The translations under genes were made by a program, and so were the position numbers. DNA of 64,000 nucleotides from VBDM01 sp964430565 (GTDB lineage: Bacteria; Pseudomonadota; Gammaproteobacteria; Burkholderiales; SG8-39): NCBI GenBank assembly GCA_964430565.1, contig CAYSFD010000048.1, positions 62,001-126,000 of the forward strand, in the 5' to 3' direction. The notes under the pieces were generated by a model. It did not search any database, was not told where the DNA came from, and worked only from the letters and a program-made list of their open reading frames with translations. Positions 26,088 through 35,839 of the stretch are shown piece by piece. Positions within the stretch are counted from its first letter, which is position 1, and each line of letters starts with the position of its first letter.

Positions 26088-29000
26088 ATGTTTCGCTGGA
26101 TCATCGGTTCGAGTCTGCAGTTCCGCGTCCTGGTGTTGGGTGCCGCCGCGGCCTTGGTCGTGTTCGGGACCCTCCAGGTCAAGAAGATGCCCGTCGACGT
26201 CTTCCCCGAGTTTGCGCCCCCGGTCGTTCAAGTTCAGACCGAAGCCCTCGGGCTGTCCGCCCAGGAAGTGGAAAGCCTGATCACCCTCAATCTCGAAGAG
26301 TTGCTCTCCGGCGTGCCGTGGCTCAAATCGATACGCTCGGAATCGGTGAGCGGCCTTTCGTCGATCCTGCTCACTTTCGATCGCGGGACCGACATCATGA
26401 AAGCCCGGCAGATGATCCAGGAGCGCCTGACCCTGGCCTATACCCTGCCGAACGTCTCACAGCCCCCGGTCATCCTGCAACCCCTGTCGGCGACCAGCCG
26501 CTTCATGATGATCGGGATTACGTCGGACAAGGTCGAACCGACGGAGCTGTCGCTGCTCGCCCGCTGGACGATCAAGCCGAGGTTGCTGGGCGTGCCCGGC
26601 GTGGCCAACGTGGCGATCTGGGGCCAGCGCCTGCGGCAATTGCATGTGCAGATCGATCCCAATCGACTGCACGAGGCCCGCGTGATGCAGGAAGACATCA
26701 TCGCCGCGGCCGGCGACGCGTTGTGGGTGTCGCCCCTGACTTTTCTCAAGGGCTCGTCGCCCGGGACGGGCGGCTTCATCGACAACCGCAATCAGAGGCT
26801 CGGCGTGCAACACTCGATGCCGATCGAGGCGCCGGAGGATATGGCAAAGGTGCCCGTTTCGCCGCTTCACTTGATGCTGACCGGCAAGCTGATGTCCTTG
26901 GGGGAGGTCACCGAGCAGAGCTTTGCGCACCCCCCGCTGATCGGCGACGCCGTCGTCAAGAACGGCAACGGCTTGATGCTCGTCATCGAGAAGTTCCCGG
27001 CGGCCAACACACTGGAAGTCACGCGCGCGGTCGATCAGGCGCTGGCCGAGTTGAGTCGCGGTCTTCCCGGCGTCCAGATCGACGCCAACGTCTTCCGCCT
27101 TGCGACGTACGTCGAGGATTCGATCTCCAATCTGACCCTGGCGCTCATCATCGCCGCGCTCCTCGTCATCCTGGTGATTGGCGCATTCCTGTTCGATTGG
27201 CGCAGCGCATTGGTCAGCGTCGTGTCGATACCGGTGGCGCTCCTGGCCGGCGTGATTGCCCTCTACTTGACCGGTGCAACGATCAACACCATGATTCTTG
27301 CCGGCTTGGTCGTGGCGCTCGCCGTGGTCATCGATGACGCGGTCGTCGACGTGGAGCTGCTTCGGCGACGGCTGCGCGAGCGAAAACAGGGCGGCGCATC
27401 GGTTGCGACCATCATCTACGAGACGACGCTGCAGACGCGAAGCGCCGCTCTTTACACCACTCTGATCGTCATACTCGCCGTCACGCCCATCTTCTTTATG
27501 GGCGGGGTGTCGGGCGCGTTCTTCGAACCGCTGGCCTGGTCCTATGTGCTGGCGGTAGTGGCCTCGATGCTGGTTGCCTTGACCGTGACGCCGGCGTTGA
27601 GCCTGCTGCTGCGGGGCGAAGCGTCGCGCGCGGATCGTGAGTCGCCCGTCGCGGTTTGGCTTCGCGGCAAATACGACGCGGTTCTCCAGCGCATCGTCAG
27701 TGCGCCGAGCAAGGTGTTCATTGCCGTCGGCGTCGTGGTGGCGGCCGGCGTTGGCGTATTGCCTTTGCTCGGGCAGTCCTTGCTTCCTTCCTTCAAGGAG
27801 AGGAACCTGCTTGTAAATTGGTCCACCGCGCCCGGGACCTCGCCCGCCGAGACCTACCGGATGACCTCCCGGGTCAGCGACGAGCTGCGATCGCTGCCCG
27901 GGGTGCGCTCGGTCGGCGCCCACGTGGGGCGCGCGATAACGGGGGACCAGGTCGTCGGCATCAACTCGAGCCAGATCTGGGTCGGCATCGATCCCAAAGC
28001 CGACTACGACAAGACGATCGCCGCGATCCGGGACACAGCGGCCGGATACCCGGGCGTCGATCACAGCGTGCAATTCTACTTGCGCGACAAAGTCGGCGAA
28101 GTGCTGACCGGCGCGGGTAAGGCGATCGTCGTGCGCATCTACGGCCCGAAGCGCGAAGTCCTGAATCAAAAGGCCGAGGAGGTCAGGCAGGCGCTTTCCG
28201 GCATCGCCGGGATCGTCGATCTGCGCGCCGAGGGCCAGGTGGACGAGCCCACGGTGCACGTCCAGGTGAACCTGGAGGCCGCGGGCCGCGCCAACGTCAA
28301 ACCCGGCGACGTGCGGCGCGCTACAGCGACGGTATTTTCCGGCCTGGTTGTCGGCTTTCTCTTCAAGGAGCAAAAGATCTACGAAGTGGTGGTCGTTGGC
28401 GCGCCCGAAGTGCGGCAGAGCCTGACCAATCTTTCCGATCTGTGGATCGGAAAGTCGGACCGCACCCACGCGCGTCTGGGCGATGTCGCCGACGTGAAGA
28501 TGGTGACAACCCCGAAGGTCATCAGGCATGAGGCCATCTCGCCTTACGTCGATGTGGTGGCCAACGTCGCCGGGCGCGACCCGGGCTCGGTGATCGACGA
28601 AGTCGAAGACGCACTCGAGAAGATCAAATTTCCGCTCGAGCATCACCCCGAGCTCCTGGGTGAATACGCCGAGCGCGAAAGCGCGCAGCGGCACATGCTG
28701 GGCGTCGCCGCCGCCGCGGCGATCGGGATTCTCCTGCTGCTGCAGGCCTGCTTCCGAAGCTGGACCCTGGCGCTGATCGCTTTCCTCGCCATCCCGGTGG
28801 CTCTCGCCGGCGGGGTGCTGGGGGCGTTGGCCGGAGGCGGAGTAATTTCGCTCGGCTCGATCATCGGGCTTCTCGCGGTGCTGGGGATCGCCGCACGGAA
28901 TGGCATCTTGCTGATCAATTGCTATCAGCGTATCGAGGGGCAGGAAGGCGTGCAGTTTGGTTTTGATCTCGTCGTCCGGGGGGCACGGGAACGGCTGACC

Positions 29001-29219
29001 CCGATCCTGGCGAGTTCCGCGGCGATTATCGCGGCCTTGCTGCCGATTGTCGTCCTCGGTCGGATCCCCGGCCTCGAGATCGTGCAGCCGACGGCGATCG
29101 TCATCCTGGGCGGCCTGGTCGCCTCGACCTTGTTCACCTTGTTCGTGATGCCGGCGCTCTATCTGATCATCGGGGCGAGAGCGGAACGCCAGCACGACCT
29201 CGGGCTGGCCGCGCAGTAA
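26088..29219 (+). CDS. RND efflux permease 2 (CusA/CzcA-like)
   Basis: Second RND pump, 1043 residues, colinear with the first (MFRWIIGSSLQFRVLVLG, PVDVFPEFAPPVVQVQTE) but clearly diverged. The helix-4 relay reads VIDDAVVDVELLRRRLRE. All twelve helices and both periplasmic loops are present, so it is not a degraded copy. Paralogous RND genes in one operon can form mixed trimers, as MdtB/MdtC do, and this is a possibility here. It starts 45 bases after the adaptor-like gene, with GGAGGG upstream. Confidence 0.9.
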   Translation: MFRWIIGSSLQFRVLVLGAAAALVVFGTLQVKKMPVDVFPEFAPPVVQVQTEALGLSAQEVESLITLNLEELLSGVPWLKSIRSESVSGLSSILLTFDRGTDIMKARQMIQERLTLAYTLPNVSQPPVILQPLSATSRFMMIGITSDKVEPTELSLLARWTIKPRLLGVPGVANVAIWGQRLRQLHVQIDPNRLHEARVMQEDIIAAAGDALWVSPLTFLKGSSPGTGGFIDNRNQRLGVQHSMPIEAPEDMAKVPVSPLHLMLTGKLMSLGEVTEQSFAHPPLIGDAVVKNGNGLMLVIEKFPAANTLEVTRAVDQALAELSRGLPGVQIDANVFRLATYVEDSISNLTLALIIAALLVILVIGAFLFDWRSALVSVVSIPVALLAGVIALYLTGATINTMILAGLVVALAVVIDDAVVDVELLRRRLRERKQGGASVATIIYETTLQTRSAALYTTLIVILAVTPIFFMGGVSGAFFEPLAWSYVLAVVASMLVALTVTPALSLLLRGEASRADRESPVAVWLRGKYDAVLQRIVSAPSKVFIAVGVVVAAGVGVLPLLGQSLLPSFKERNLLVNWSTAPGTSPAETYRMTSRVSDELRSLPGVRSVGAHVGRAITGDQVVGINSSQIWVGIDPKADYDKTIAAIRDTAAGYPGVDHSVQFYLRDKVGEVLTGAGKAIVVRIYGPKREVLNQKAEEVRQALSGIAGIVDLRAEGQVDEPTVHVQVNLEAAGRANVKPGDVRRATATVFSGLVVGFLFKEQKIYEVVVVGAPEVRQSLTNLSDLWIGKSDRTHARLGDVADVKMVTTPKVIRHEAISPYVDVVANVAGRDPGSVIDEVEDALEKIKFPLEHHPELLGEYAERESAQRHMLGVAAAAAIGILLLLQACFRSWTLALIAFLAIPVALAGGVLGALAGGGVISLGSIIGLLAVLGIAARNGILLINCYQRIEGQEGVQFGFDLVVRGARERLTPILASSAAIIAALLPIVVLGRIPGLEIVQPTAIVILGGLVASTLFTLFVMPALYLIIGARAERQHDLGLAAQ

Positions 29220-29233
29220 CCGCGGGCGGCGCG

Positions 29234-30904
29234 GTGACGATTGCGAATCGGGGGTCGGCGCGTCCGGCGAGCCGGACGCACCGAACGGCGGCAGCGGGCG
29301 TGGTGAGGTCCACTGCGCTCGCGGTCGCATTGGGTTTGGGGCTGCCGGTTGTTGCTGCCGGAGCAGATACAGATGGGAGGGAGGGCGCCCCCGCCGATGC
29401 ATCGCCGGTTCGCGGCGACATCGGCGGGGTGAGCCTGCGTGGAGGCGACAGGGCAACCGCGGCCGGGCCGGCAACCGCGGAGAAGTCACCCGGATTGGAG
29501 CGCCCGGTCAAGGAGCACGCCGTGCCCGACATGAGCCCGCGGCTGTTCGCGCAATTCCAGTTGCCCCCGGCTTCGCCCGAAGGGGGGCCGCCGGTGCTGC
29601 AATTGCAGAAACACTTGCCGTATCAGTATGTATTCGGCACCGACCCACAATGGGTTTACCGCAGAGACGCCGACCTCGACAAGAGCGTGCGGGACAACAT
29701 CAGCACGGTGTTGCCCAGCGTGAACGGTATCTTCACCTATCGGCCTCAGGACTGGCTGGAAATAACGGCGGAGTTGCAGATCGAAAAGGAATTCGTTATC
29801 CACGAAGTGCCCGTGGTCATTCTTCCGGACGGCACGACACAAGTTGCGCAGACGAAACACGCCTCGGTACTCCTTGACCAATTTCACCTGACCATCAGGG
29901 AATTCACCGCCCCATTTTCACTTTCGTTTGGCCGCAAGGGTTTCGAGGACGAACGGCGTTCGCTGATCGATGGATCGATGGATGGCGTCAGCGCCTTGCT
30001 CAGGCAAGGCAGGTTTCGAGGCGAATTAATCGTCGGACGAATGGCCTTCTGGGACTGGGAATTCGTCGGGCACGAAGCGCAAGCGAGAGACAAAATCAAC
30101 ACGTTCTATGCCTTCGGGGATTACCGCTTAAGCGAAGACGTCAAGCTGGGTGCTTTCGCGATTGCCCGTACCGATACCGCCCCCCCCACCGTCGACCCCA
30201 ACACCGGGTCGGTGGTTGGGGAAGGGTCCCCCAAGTGGTTCGGCATACGCGTCCTGGGCTCGCCATCCGCGGAGTTGAGCTATTGGGCCGAAGGTTCCCT
30301 CATGTCGGGCCGGGACGAGCTTTCGACGCAATTCAGGGCTCGCGCCTACGATATCGGCTTCACGAACCGGTTCTTGAACCTGCCGCTCAGGCCGAACTTC
30401 ACCCTGGGTTACGCGTTCGGCAGCGGCGACGACACCCCGAACGACAACCGCAACACCGAGTTTCGCCAGACCGGCCTGCAGTCGGATGAAAGGCGATTCG
30501 CCGGCGTCACCCAATTCTTGGTATTCGGCGAGGGGCTCCAACCGGACCTGAGCAATATTGAGATTACTACCCTAGGCGTCGGCATTCGGCCGGATCCGCA
30601 GGTCTCTCTGGACCTCGTCTGGCACAGTTACCGGCTTAACAAAATCGGGATCGTTCGCAACTCGGCACTGACAGCCGAAGCGAACCAGGTCGACTCGCGG
30701 CTGAGCAGGGATCTCGGGAAGGGACTCGACCTCGTGCTCGGGGCTCGCAACCTATTCGGTGTGCGGCGGCTCGGAATGGATTTGAGAGTGGGGGTTTTCA
30801 AACCTGGCAGCGCTTATTCCAGGAACGTAGGCACCGACCCGGACAACCCCGTGATGCGCCGCGCCGACAACTCCGTTTCCGCGATCTTCATCATTTGGTG
30901 GTAG
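29234..30904 (+). CDS. AlgE-type (alginate export family) outer-membrane protein
   Basis: 556 residues. A hydrophobic signal segment (STALAVALGLGLPVVAAGA) is preceded by an Arg-rich stretch. The start is unsure: GTG 29234, or a GTG near 29299 that would shorten it. The mature part is a beta barrel whose last third carries the pattern of the alginate-export porin family (LDLVWHSYRLNK, LGKGLDLVLGARNLFGVRRLGMDLRVGVFKPG), ending in aromatic residues. AlgE passes anionic polysaccharide through the outer membrane. Its place in an RND operon, where a TolC-type channel is expected, is unusual. Confidence 0.8.
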   Translation: MTIANRGSARPASRTHRTAAAGVVRSTALAVALGLGLPVVAAGADTDGREGAPADASPVRGDIGGVSLRGGDRATAAGPATAEKSPGLERPVKEHAVPDMSPRLFAQFQLPPASPEGGPPVLQLQKHLPYQYVFGTDPQWVYRRDADLDKSVRDNISTVLPSVNGIFTYRPQDWLEITAELQIEKEFVIHEVPVVILPDGTTQVAQTKHASVLLDQFHLTIREFTAPFSLSFGRKGFEDERRSLIDGSMDGVSALLRQGRFRGELIVGRMAFWDWEFVGHEAQARDKINTFYAFGDYRLSEDVKLGAFAIARTDTAPPTVDPNTGSVVGEGSPKWFGIRVLGSPSAELSYWAEGSLMSGRDELSTQFRARAYDIGFTNRFLNLPLRPNFTLGYAFGSGDDTPNDNRNTEFRQTGLQSDERRFAGVTQFLVFGEGLQPDLSNIEITTLGVGIRPDPQVSLDLVWHSYRLNKIGIVRNSALTAEANQVDSRLSRDLGKGLDLVLGARNLFGVRRLGMDLRVGVFKPGSAYSRNVGTDPDNPVMRRADNSVSAIFIIWW

Positions 30905-30967
30905 GTTACGTGCACGGACAATCAAGCGACAAATCCACATGAATCGTCGATACAAAGGAGGCATTCC

Positions 30968-31669
30968 ATGATTGCACGAACATCTCAATACATCCTCGCC
31001 GCCCTGACGCTTGCGTTTTCCACTGCATGCACGCAAGGCACGGCGACGAGCTCCCAGTGGCAGGACAAGTTCGATCTGGCGGGCTGCAATCTGCAGACGA
31101 CGGGTCGAAATCCCTACTTCGTCCTGGAGCCCGGCTTTCAGCTCGTCCTGGAAGGAGGCGGCGTGAAGCTCGAGATCACGGTCCTCAACGAGACCAAGAC
31201 GGTCGATGGGGTCACCACCCGCGTCGTCGAGGAAAGAGAGTGGAAAGGCGGAAAATTGTACGAAGTCGCGAGGAATTACTTCGCCATCTGCGAACAGACG
31301 AAGGATGTCTTCTATTTCGGCGAAGACGTGGATTTCTACGAAGACGGCAAGGTGGTCAAGCACGACGGCACGTGGCACGCAGGCGTGAAGGGCAACCGCG
31401 CCGGCCTGATGATGCCCGGTGCGCCGAAACTGAACATGAAGTATTACCAGGAGATCGCGCCCGGCATAGCGATGGACCGGGCGGAGATCGTCAGTCTCGA
31501 CGAGACGTGCAAGACTCCCGCAGGCTCGTTCTCAAAATGCGTGAAGGTGAAGGAGGGCTCGGCCATCGACCTTCTCGCCACAGAATACAAATACTACGCC
31601 CCGGAGATCGGGCTCGTCGGCGACGGGGAAGTGAAGCTGGTCAAGCACGGCTTCATCAAAGGCAAATAG
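30968..31669 (+). CDS. Putative lipoprotein, last gene of the RND operon
   Basis: 233 residues, with an N-terminal signal ending in FSTAC (Cys21), a non-canonical but plausible lipobox. The mature domain is beta-rich and acidic with three further Cys residues, and no family is recognised. A strong AAAGGAGGC precedes ATG 30968, and the gap from the porin gene is 63 bases. It is likely a periplasmic or outer-membrane accessory factor of the export cluster. Confidence 0.72.
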   Translation: MIARTSQYILAALTLAFSTACTQGTATSSQWQDKFDLAGCNLQTTGRNPYFVLEPGFQLVLEGGGVKLEITVLNETKTVDGVTTRVVEEREWKGGKLYEVARNYFAICEQTKDVFYFGEDVDFYEDGKVVKHDGTWHAGVKGNRAGLMMPGAPKLNMKYYQEIAPGIAMDRAEIVSLDETCKTPAGSFSKCVKVKEGSAIDLLATEYKYYAPEIGLVGDGEVKLVKHGFIKGK

Positions 31670-31901
31670 ATGCGGTCCCGGTAAATCGAACGGGCGACAC
31701 GGGACCAACCCAACGCGGTAGCATCATCGGCGCCGGCTTGGAAGCTCACGGCAGGTCATCTTCGTCCGCGGGTTCGCGGAGAAAACGCCCGCGGGGACAC
31801 GCCCTCGTTGCGCCCGGCGTGCGCGGCGGGTAGATTGTCACTAAAGGAAAGCGGCGGTATTATCCCGGCCGTTGCCGATGGCCAACCCAGAGGAGAAAAA
31901 G

Positions 31902-32876
31902 ATGAACCGCAAAGTGTTCGCAATCATTGCAAGCGTCGCGCTGGCCGCAATCGGGCCGTCGCAGGCGCTCGCCCAGGCGTACCCGACTAAGCCGGTGCGG
32001 CTGGTTGTTCCGTTTCCCCCGGGAGGCTCGACCGACATCGTCGCGCGGATCGTCGCGCAGAAACTCGGCGAGCGCATCGGCCAGCCGATGCTCGTCGAAA
32101 ACCGCGGTGGCGCGGGCGGGACGATCGGGACCGATGCTGTCGCAAAAGCGGCGCCGGACGGATACGTCCTCGGGTTTGCCTCGACCAGCACCCACGCCGT
32201 TGCACCGGCCGTCTACGCCAAGCTGCCTTACGACCCGATCAAAGACTTTGCGCCGATTTCGCTCGTCGCGGTCACGCCCTATCTCCTCGTGGTGAACCCG
32301 AAGGTACCGGTGAACTCGCTCAAGGAATTCGTCGCCTACGTCAAGCCGCGGCCGGGCAAGTTCAACTACGCTTCAGCCGGGACCGGTTCGACGACGCACC
32401 TCGCGATGGAAATGCTGAAGAGCGCTGCGGGTCTTTTCATTCTCCATATTCCTTACAACGGCAACGGCCCGGCGGGCACGGCGGTGATCGCCGGCGACGT
32501 CGAGTTCCTGTTCGGCAGCCTCCCGGCGGTCCTGCCGCATGCGAAGTCGGGGCGCGTGCGAGCGCTCGCGGTCGGCACGCCGAAGCGCTCGCCATCGCTG
32601 CCGGACGTTCCCACGGTGGCGGAGTCCGGATTCCCCGGCTTCGATGCCTCGCTCTGGCTCGCCGTCATGGCCCCCGCGGGCACTCCAGCTCCTGTGATCG
32701 ACCGTTTGAATAAAGAGATCGTCGCGGTAGTCCGGTCGCCCGATGCGGCTGATGCGCTGAACAAGGCGGGTGCCGAGCCGATCACAAGCACCCCCGCGGA
32801 GCTCGCCAACATGGTCAAGGTCGGGATTCAGAAGTACGCAGCAGCCGTCAAGCGGGCCGGCGTGAAACTCGAATGA
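31902..32876 (+). CDS. Bug-family tripartite tricarboxylate transporter binding protein
   Basis: Periplasmic solute-binding protein of the TctC/Bug family, greatly expanded in Burkholderiales. 324 residues. The signal peptide ends SQALAQ-AYP. Typical motifs are YPTKPVRLVVPFPPGGSTDI, KAAPDGYVLG, NYASAGTGSTTHLAMEML and DVPTVAESGFPGF. The ligand is usually a carboxylate and is not predictable here. No TctA/TctB membrane genes are adjacent, as is common for orphan Bug genes. ATG 31902 follows AGAGGAG. Confidence 0.93.
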   Translation: MNRKVFAIIASVALAAIGPSQALAQAYPTKPVRLVVPFPPGGSTDIVARIVAQKLGERIGQPMLVENRGGAGGTIGTDAVAKAAPDGYVLGFASTSTHAVAPAVYAKLPYDPIKDFAPISLVAVTPYLLVVNPKVPVNSLKEFVAYVKPRPGKFNYASAGTGSTTHLAMEMLKSAAGLFILHIPYNGNGPAGTAVIAGDVEFLFGSLPAVLPHAKSGRVRALAVGTPKRSPSLPDVPTVAESGFPGFDASLWLAVMAPAGTPAPVIDRLNKEIVAVVRSPDAADALNKAGAEPITSTPAELANMVKVGIQKYAAAVKRAGVKLE

Positions 32877-32895
32877 TAGGAAAAGGGTGAGACTT

Positions 32896-32913
32896 CCTCT
32901 CCCTCCGGAGAGG
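32896..32913. repeat. Dispersed-repeat hairpin between convergent genes
   Basis: CCTCTCC-ctcc-GGAGAGG followed by GCTGGGGTGAGGGC, a sequence pattern that recurs widely in proteobacterial genomes. It sits between the convergent Bug gene and the ACP-ligase-acyltransferase gene and may act as a terminator. Confidence 0.5.
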
Positions 32914-32926
32914 GCTGGGGTGAGGG

Positions 32927-35764
32927 CTAGGCCGCGGATTGCGGCCTGAGCTCGATTTCCTCGCTGAGATCCGGCTCGGCGCACAACCTGAGGATCTCCG
33001 CGCGGGTGCGGTCGCGCAGCGAAATTGCGCTGTTCCAATCGGTTCCGGTCGGCTCGATCGGCGCGCTGAAGGTCGCGCTGATCGTCCCGCGGCGGAACAG
33101 CCACTGGCCGTCTCGCAGGACCGAACGTGTTCCGCGCAATGTGAGCGGCACCACCGGCGCACCGACCCGCGCAGCCACAACGAAGGCTCCCATCCGGAAC
33201 GAGCGCAGACCCGGGGCACGCCGGAACGTCCCCTCAGGGAATACGATCAGCGAGTCGCCGCCGCGTACCGCTTCGACCAAGCGCTCGGTGTCCTCGACGC
33301 CGCGCTGGGCGTCGAAGCGCTCGACGAATTTCGTCCCGATGCTCTTGAGGTAGATTCTCGGAACGAAGTGCTCGAGCAGCTCGCGTTTGGCGATGAAGCA
33401 CATCGGGTCGGGCAGGGCGGTGAGGACGATCGGGCCGTCGATGAAGCTCGTGTGGTTCACGGCGAGCACGCAGGCGCGACCAGAAGTAAGGTGTTCCAGG
33501 CCTTGCACGGTGAGCCGTATCCCGGCGAGCGTCAGGTAGAGGCGGCACATTCGGCTGATCAAGCGCCAGCACCAGCCCGGGCGCGCCAGGAGCGCGCACG
33601 CGATCCAGGTGAGCGATCCCACCACGCCCAGAAACGCGAGCGCCCAAGCGCCGTAGGCGAGGTCGGACGCCGAGCGCAGGCTGCGGCGCGCCTGCGGCAG
33701 GAGCGCGGCGAAAGCGAGCCGGACGATTTGCCACCAGACTGCGCGCGTGCCGCGCAGCGCCCCGCTCTCGTAGGCCGCGCGGCTCGCCGCCCGGCGGATC
33801 TTGCCGCTCGAAGTCTTGAGCACGGAGTTCGGCGGCGCGAACACGATCTCGTCCACGGGCATGCCGATCAGCGGGACCGCGAGCGCGTCGATCCGCTCGC
33901 GCAAGAGATCGCGCTCCGCAGGATCGGTCACGCGCGTTTCGGCGAGCACGACGACGCGCTCGGTGCCCGAGCGCGCGTCCTTCGCGCCGAACACCGCGAC
34001 GCAGCCCTTGCGAATGCCTTCGAGCGCGCCGACCGCCTGCTCGAGCTCGTAGGGATAGATGTTGCGGCCGGCGCGGATGATCGTGTCCTTGACTCGCCCC
34101 GTGATATAGATCTCGCCCTCGGCGACGTAGCCGAAATCTCCGGTATCGATCCATTCGCCGTGCAGCAGTTCGCGCGTCGCCTCCGGATTGCGGTAGTAGC
34201 CGCTGGTGATCGAAGGCCCGCTGAACTGGATATGGCCTTCCTCGCGTTCGGCGAGTTCCCGGTCGGAAGCGTCCACGATGCGCACCTGATGGCCGGGCAA
34301 CGGCGGGCCGCAGGCGACGAAAGTGAGCGCGCTCGCGCCGGGGTCGGACACCGGAATCGCGCGGCCACCTTTCGCAAAAGGTTCTCGCTCGACGCGATCC
34401 AGCTTGGCGCCCCGCCCGACCGGCGTGAACGAGACACCCAGGGTGGCCTCGGCGAGACCGTAGCAGGGGGTCATCGCCCCGGCCTTCAAGCCGTAGCGGG
34501 CGAAGCGCTGGCTGAAGGCGGCCATCGTCTCGGGTGAGACCGGCTCCGCGCCGTTGAAAGCCAAGCGCCAGCTGCTCAAATCCAGGCCCTCGATGTCCGC
34601 GTCCTCGACCTTGCGCAGAGCGAGCTCGTAGCAGAAATTCGGGCCGCCCGAGAGCGTGCCGCGGTGGCGGTGGATGCTCCAGAGCCAGCGCGCCGGCCGC
34701 GCGAGAAAGGTGAGAGGAGACATCACCGGAAACTTGAACCCGTAGATCAGGCTCCCCATCCATGCCCCGATCAACCCCATGTCGTGGTAAAGCGGGAGCC
34801 AGCTCACGAACACGTCATCCGGCGTCACGCGCAGCGCGCGGCCCATCGCGCGGATGTTGGTGAGCAGATTGGCGTGAGTCAGGATGACGCCCTTGGGATT
34901 TCCGGTGCTGCCCGAGGTGTACTGCAGCATGGCAATGTCCTGAGGCTTCACGCGATGCACGATTGCGGCTGGACCCGGCTGGGAGAGCTCAGCCGGTGTC
35001 ACGACGTTCTTGAGTGTCCTCACCTGCGGTTTGAGCAGCAGCGCGATCGGTTTCGCCTGCGGGACCGTGATCAGAGTTTCGACCAAAGCGTTGGAGAGGA
35101 TGCCCGCGTGCCGGCGCAGGTGTTCCTCGATCTGCGAGGCGCGCGCCGGCGGATAGATCGGGACCGGAACGCCTCCGGCGAGGAGGACGCCGAAGAAGCA
35201 GTAGAAGTAATCGACGCCGGTCGGCAGCATGATCGCCACCCCCGCTCCGGGCTGCAGATCCCGGTCGAGCAGACCTAGGGCGACCGCACGGGCTGCGTTT
35301 TCAAGCGCGGCATAGGTGACGGTCTGTTCCTCGCCCGAGTCATTCTGGAGCACGATGTGAGGGCGCTCCGGATGCCGTGCGACATGCCACTCGAGTATCT
35401 CGACGAGGGTGGTGGCGCTGTCGGGCGTTGCTGACTCCTCCGCCAGCACTGACGCGCGCTCCAGCGGCGCCGCGCGCGAAGCGGGACTCGCGGCGTGTAT
35501 GGCGCGCAGCAAATCGCGCGCGGTTTCGGCGCTTTCCATCACGCTCTGCGGAAGGCTGACGCCGAAACGGCGCTCGACGCGCAAAAACAGCTCGACCCGC
35601 CCGAGGCTGTCGAATCCGTAATCGTGCTCCAGGCGCCCATCGAGCGAAACCGGCGGCGCTTGACGCGCGGGGTGCAGCTCGGTGGCGAGCTGCCGTACGG
35701 TATCGAGCAGCAAGTCGGCGGCGCCGTCGCCGCCCTTGTCATGCCTAGCGACGGAAGTTTCCAC
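32927..35764 (-). CDS. Three-domain fusion: acyl carrier protein, acyl-AMP ligase, PlsC-like acyltransferase
   Basis: 945 residues. Residues about 15-95 are an acyl carrier domain with the phosphopantetheine Ser53 (YGFDSLGRVEL). Residues about 120-690 are a fatty-acyl-AMP ligase (QYTSGSTGNPKG at 282-292, YGLAEA near 435, C-terminal Lys665 in TSSGKIRR). A membrane segment (about 711-735) precedes a glycerolipid acyltransferase domain (NHTSFID, FPEGTFRR). It could activate a free fatty acid, load it on its own carrier and hand it to a lipid acceptor in the membrane. It lies 3.4 kb from the resorcinol cluster and may belong to it functionally. Confidence 0.9.
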   Translation of the reverse strand: METSVARHDKGGDGAADLLLDTVRQLATELHPARQAPPVSLDGRLEHDYGFDSLGRVELFLRVERRFGVSLPQSVMESAETARDLLRAIHAASPASRAAPLERASVLAEESATPDSATTLVEILEWHVARHPERPHIVLQNDSGEEQTVTYAALENAARAVALGLLDRDLQPGAGVAIMLPTGVDYFYCFFGVLLAGGVPVPIYPPARASQIEEHLRRHAGILSNALVETLITVPQAKPIALLLKPQVRTLKNVVTPAELSQPGPAAIVHRVKPQDIAMLQYTSGSTGNPKGVILTHANLLTNIRAMGRALRVTPDDVFVSWLPLYHDMGLIGAWMGSLIYGFKFPVMSPLTFLARPARWLWSIHRHRGTLSGGPNFCYELALRKVEDADIEGLDLSSWRLAFNGAEPVSPETMAAFSQRFARYGLKAGAMTPCYGLAEATLGVSFTPVGRGAKLDRVEREPFAKGGRAIPVSDPGASALTFVACGPPLPGHQVRIVDASDRELAEREEGHIQFSGPSITSGYYRNPEATRELLHGEWIDTGDFGYVAEGEIYITGRVKDTIIRAGRNIYPYELEQAVGALEGIRKGCVAVFGAKDARSGTERVVVLAETRVTDPAERDLLRERIDALAVPLIGMPVDEIVFAPPNSVLKTSSGKIRRAASRAAYESGALRGTRAVWWQIVRLAFAALLPQARRSLRSASDLAYGAWALAFLGVVGSLTWIACALLARPGWCWRLISRMCRLYLTLAGIRLTVQGLEHLTSGRACVLAVNHTSFIDGPIVLTALPDPMCFIAKRELLEHFVPRIYLKSIGTKFVERFDAQRGVEDTERLVEAVRGGDSLIVFPEGTFRRAPGLRSFRMGAFVVAARVGAPVVPLTLRGTRSVLRDGQWLFRRGTISATFSAPIEPTGTDWNSAISLRDRTRAEILRLCAEPDLSEEIELRPQSAA

Positions 35765-35839
35765 GCACGGCCCGGCGATGGAGGGGAGCGGGCGATGTTA
35801 GCACGGCACGAGCGGGGCAGGCAGCGCTACACTTTCCCC

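Noticed and set aside
26457..29489. 1010-codon open frame antisense to RND2
   Set aside because: Codon and residue content (His, Arg, Asp rich) is typical of antisense frames in high-GC genes, and the plus strand encodes a full RND pump.
15349..31669. Search for PEP-CTERM sorting signals or an exosortase near prsKR
   Set aside because: No VPEP-plus-helix-plus-Arg tail was seen in any protein of the region and no exosortase gene is present, so the usual PrsKR targets are not local.
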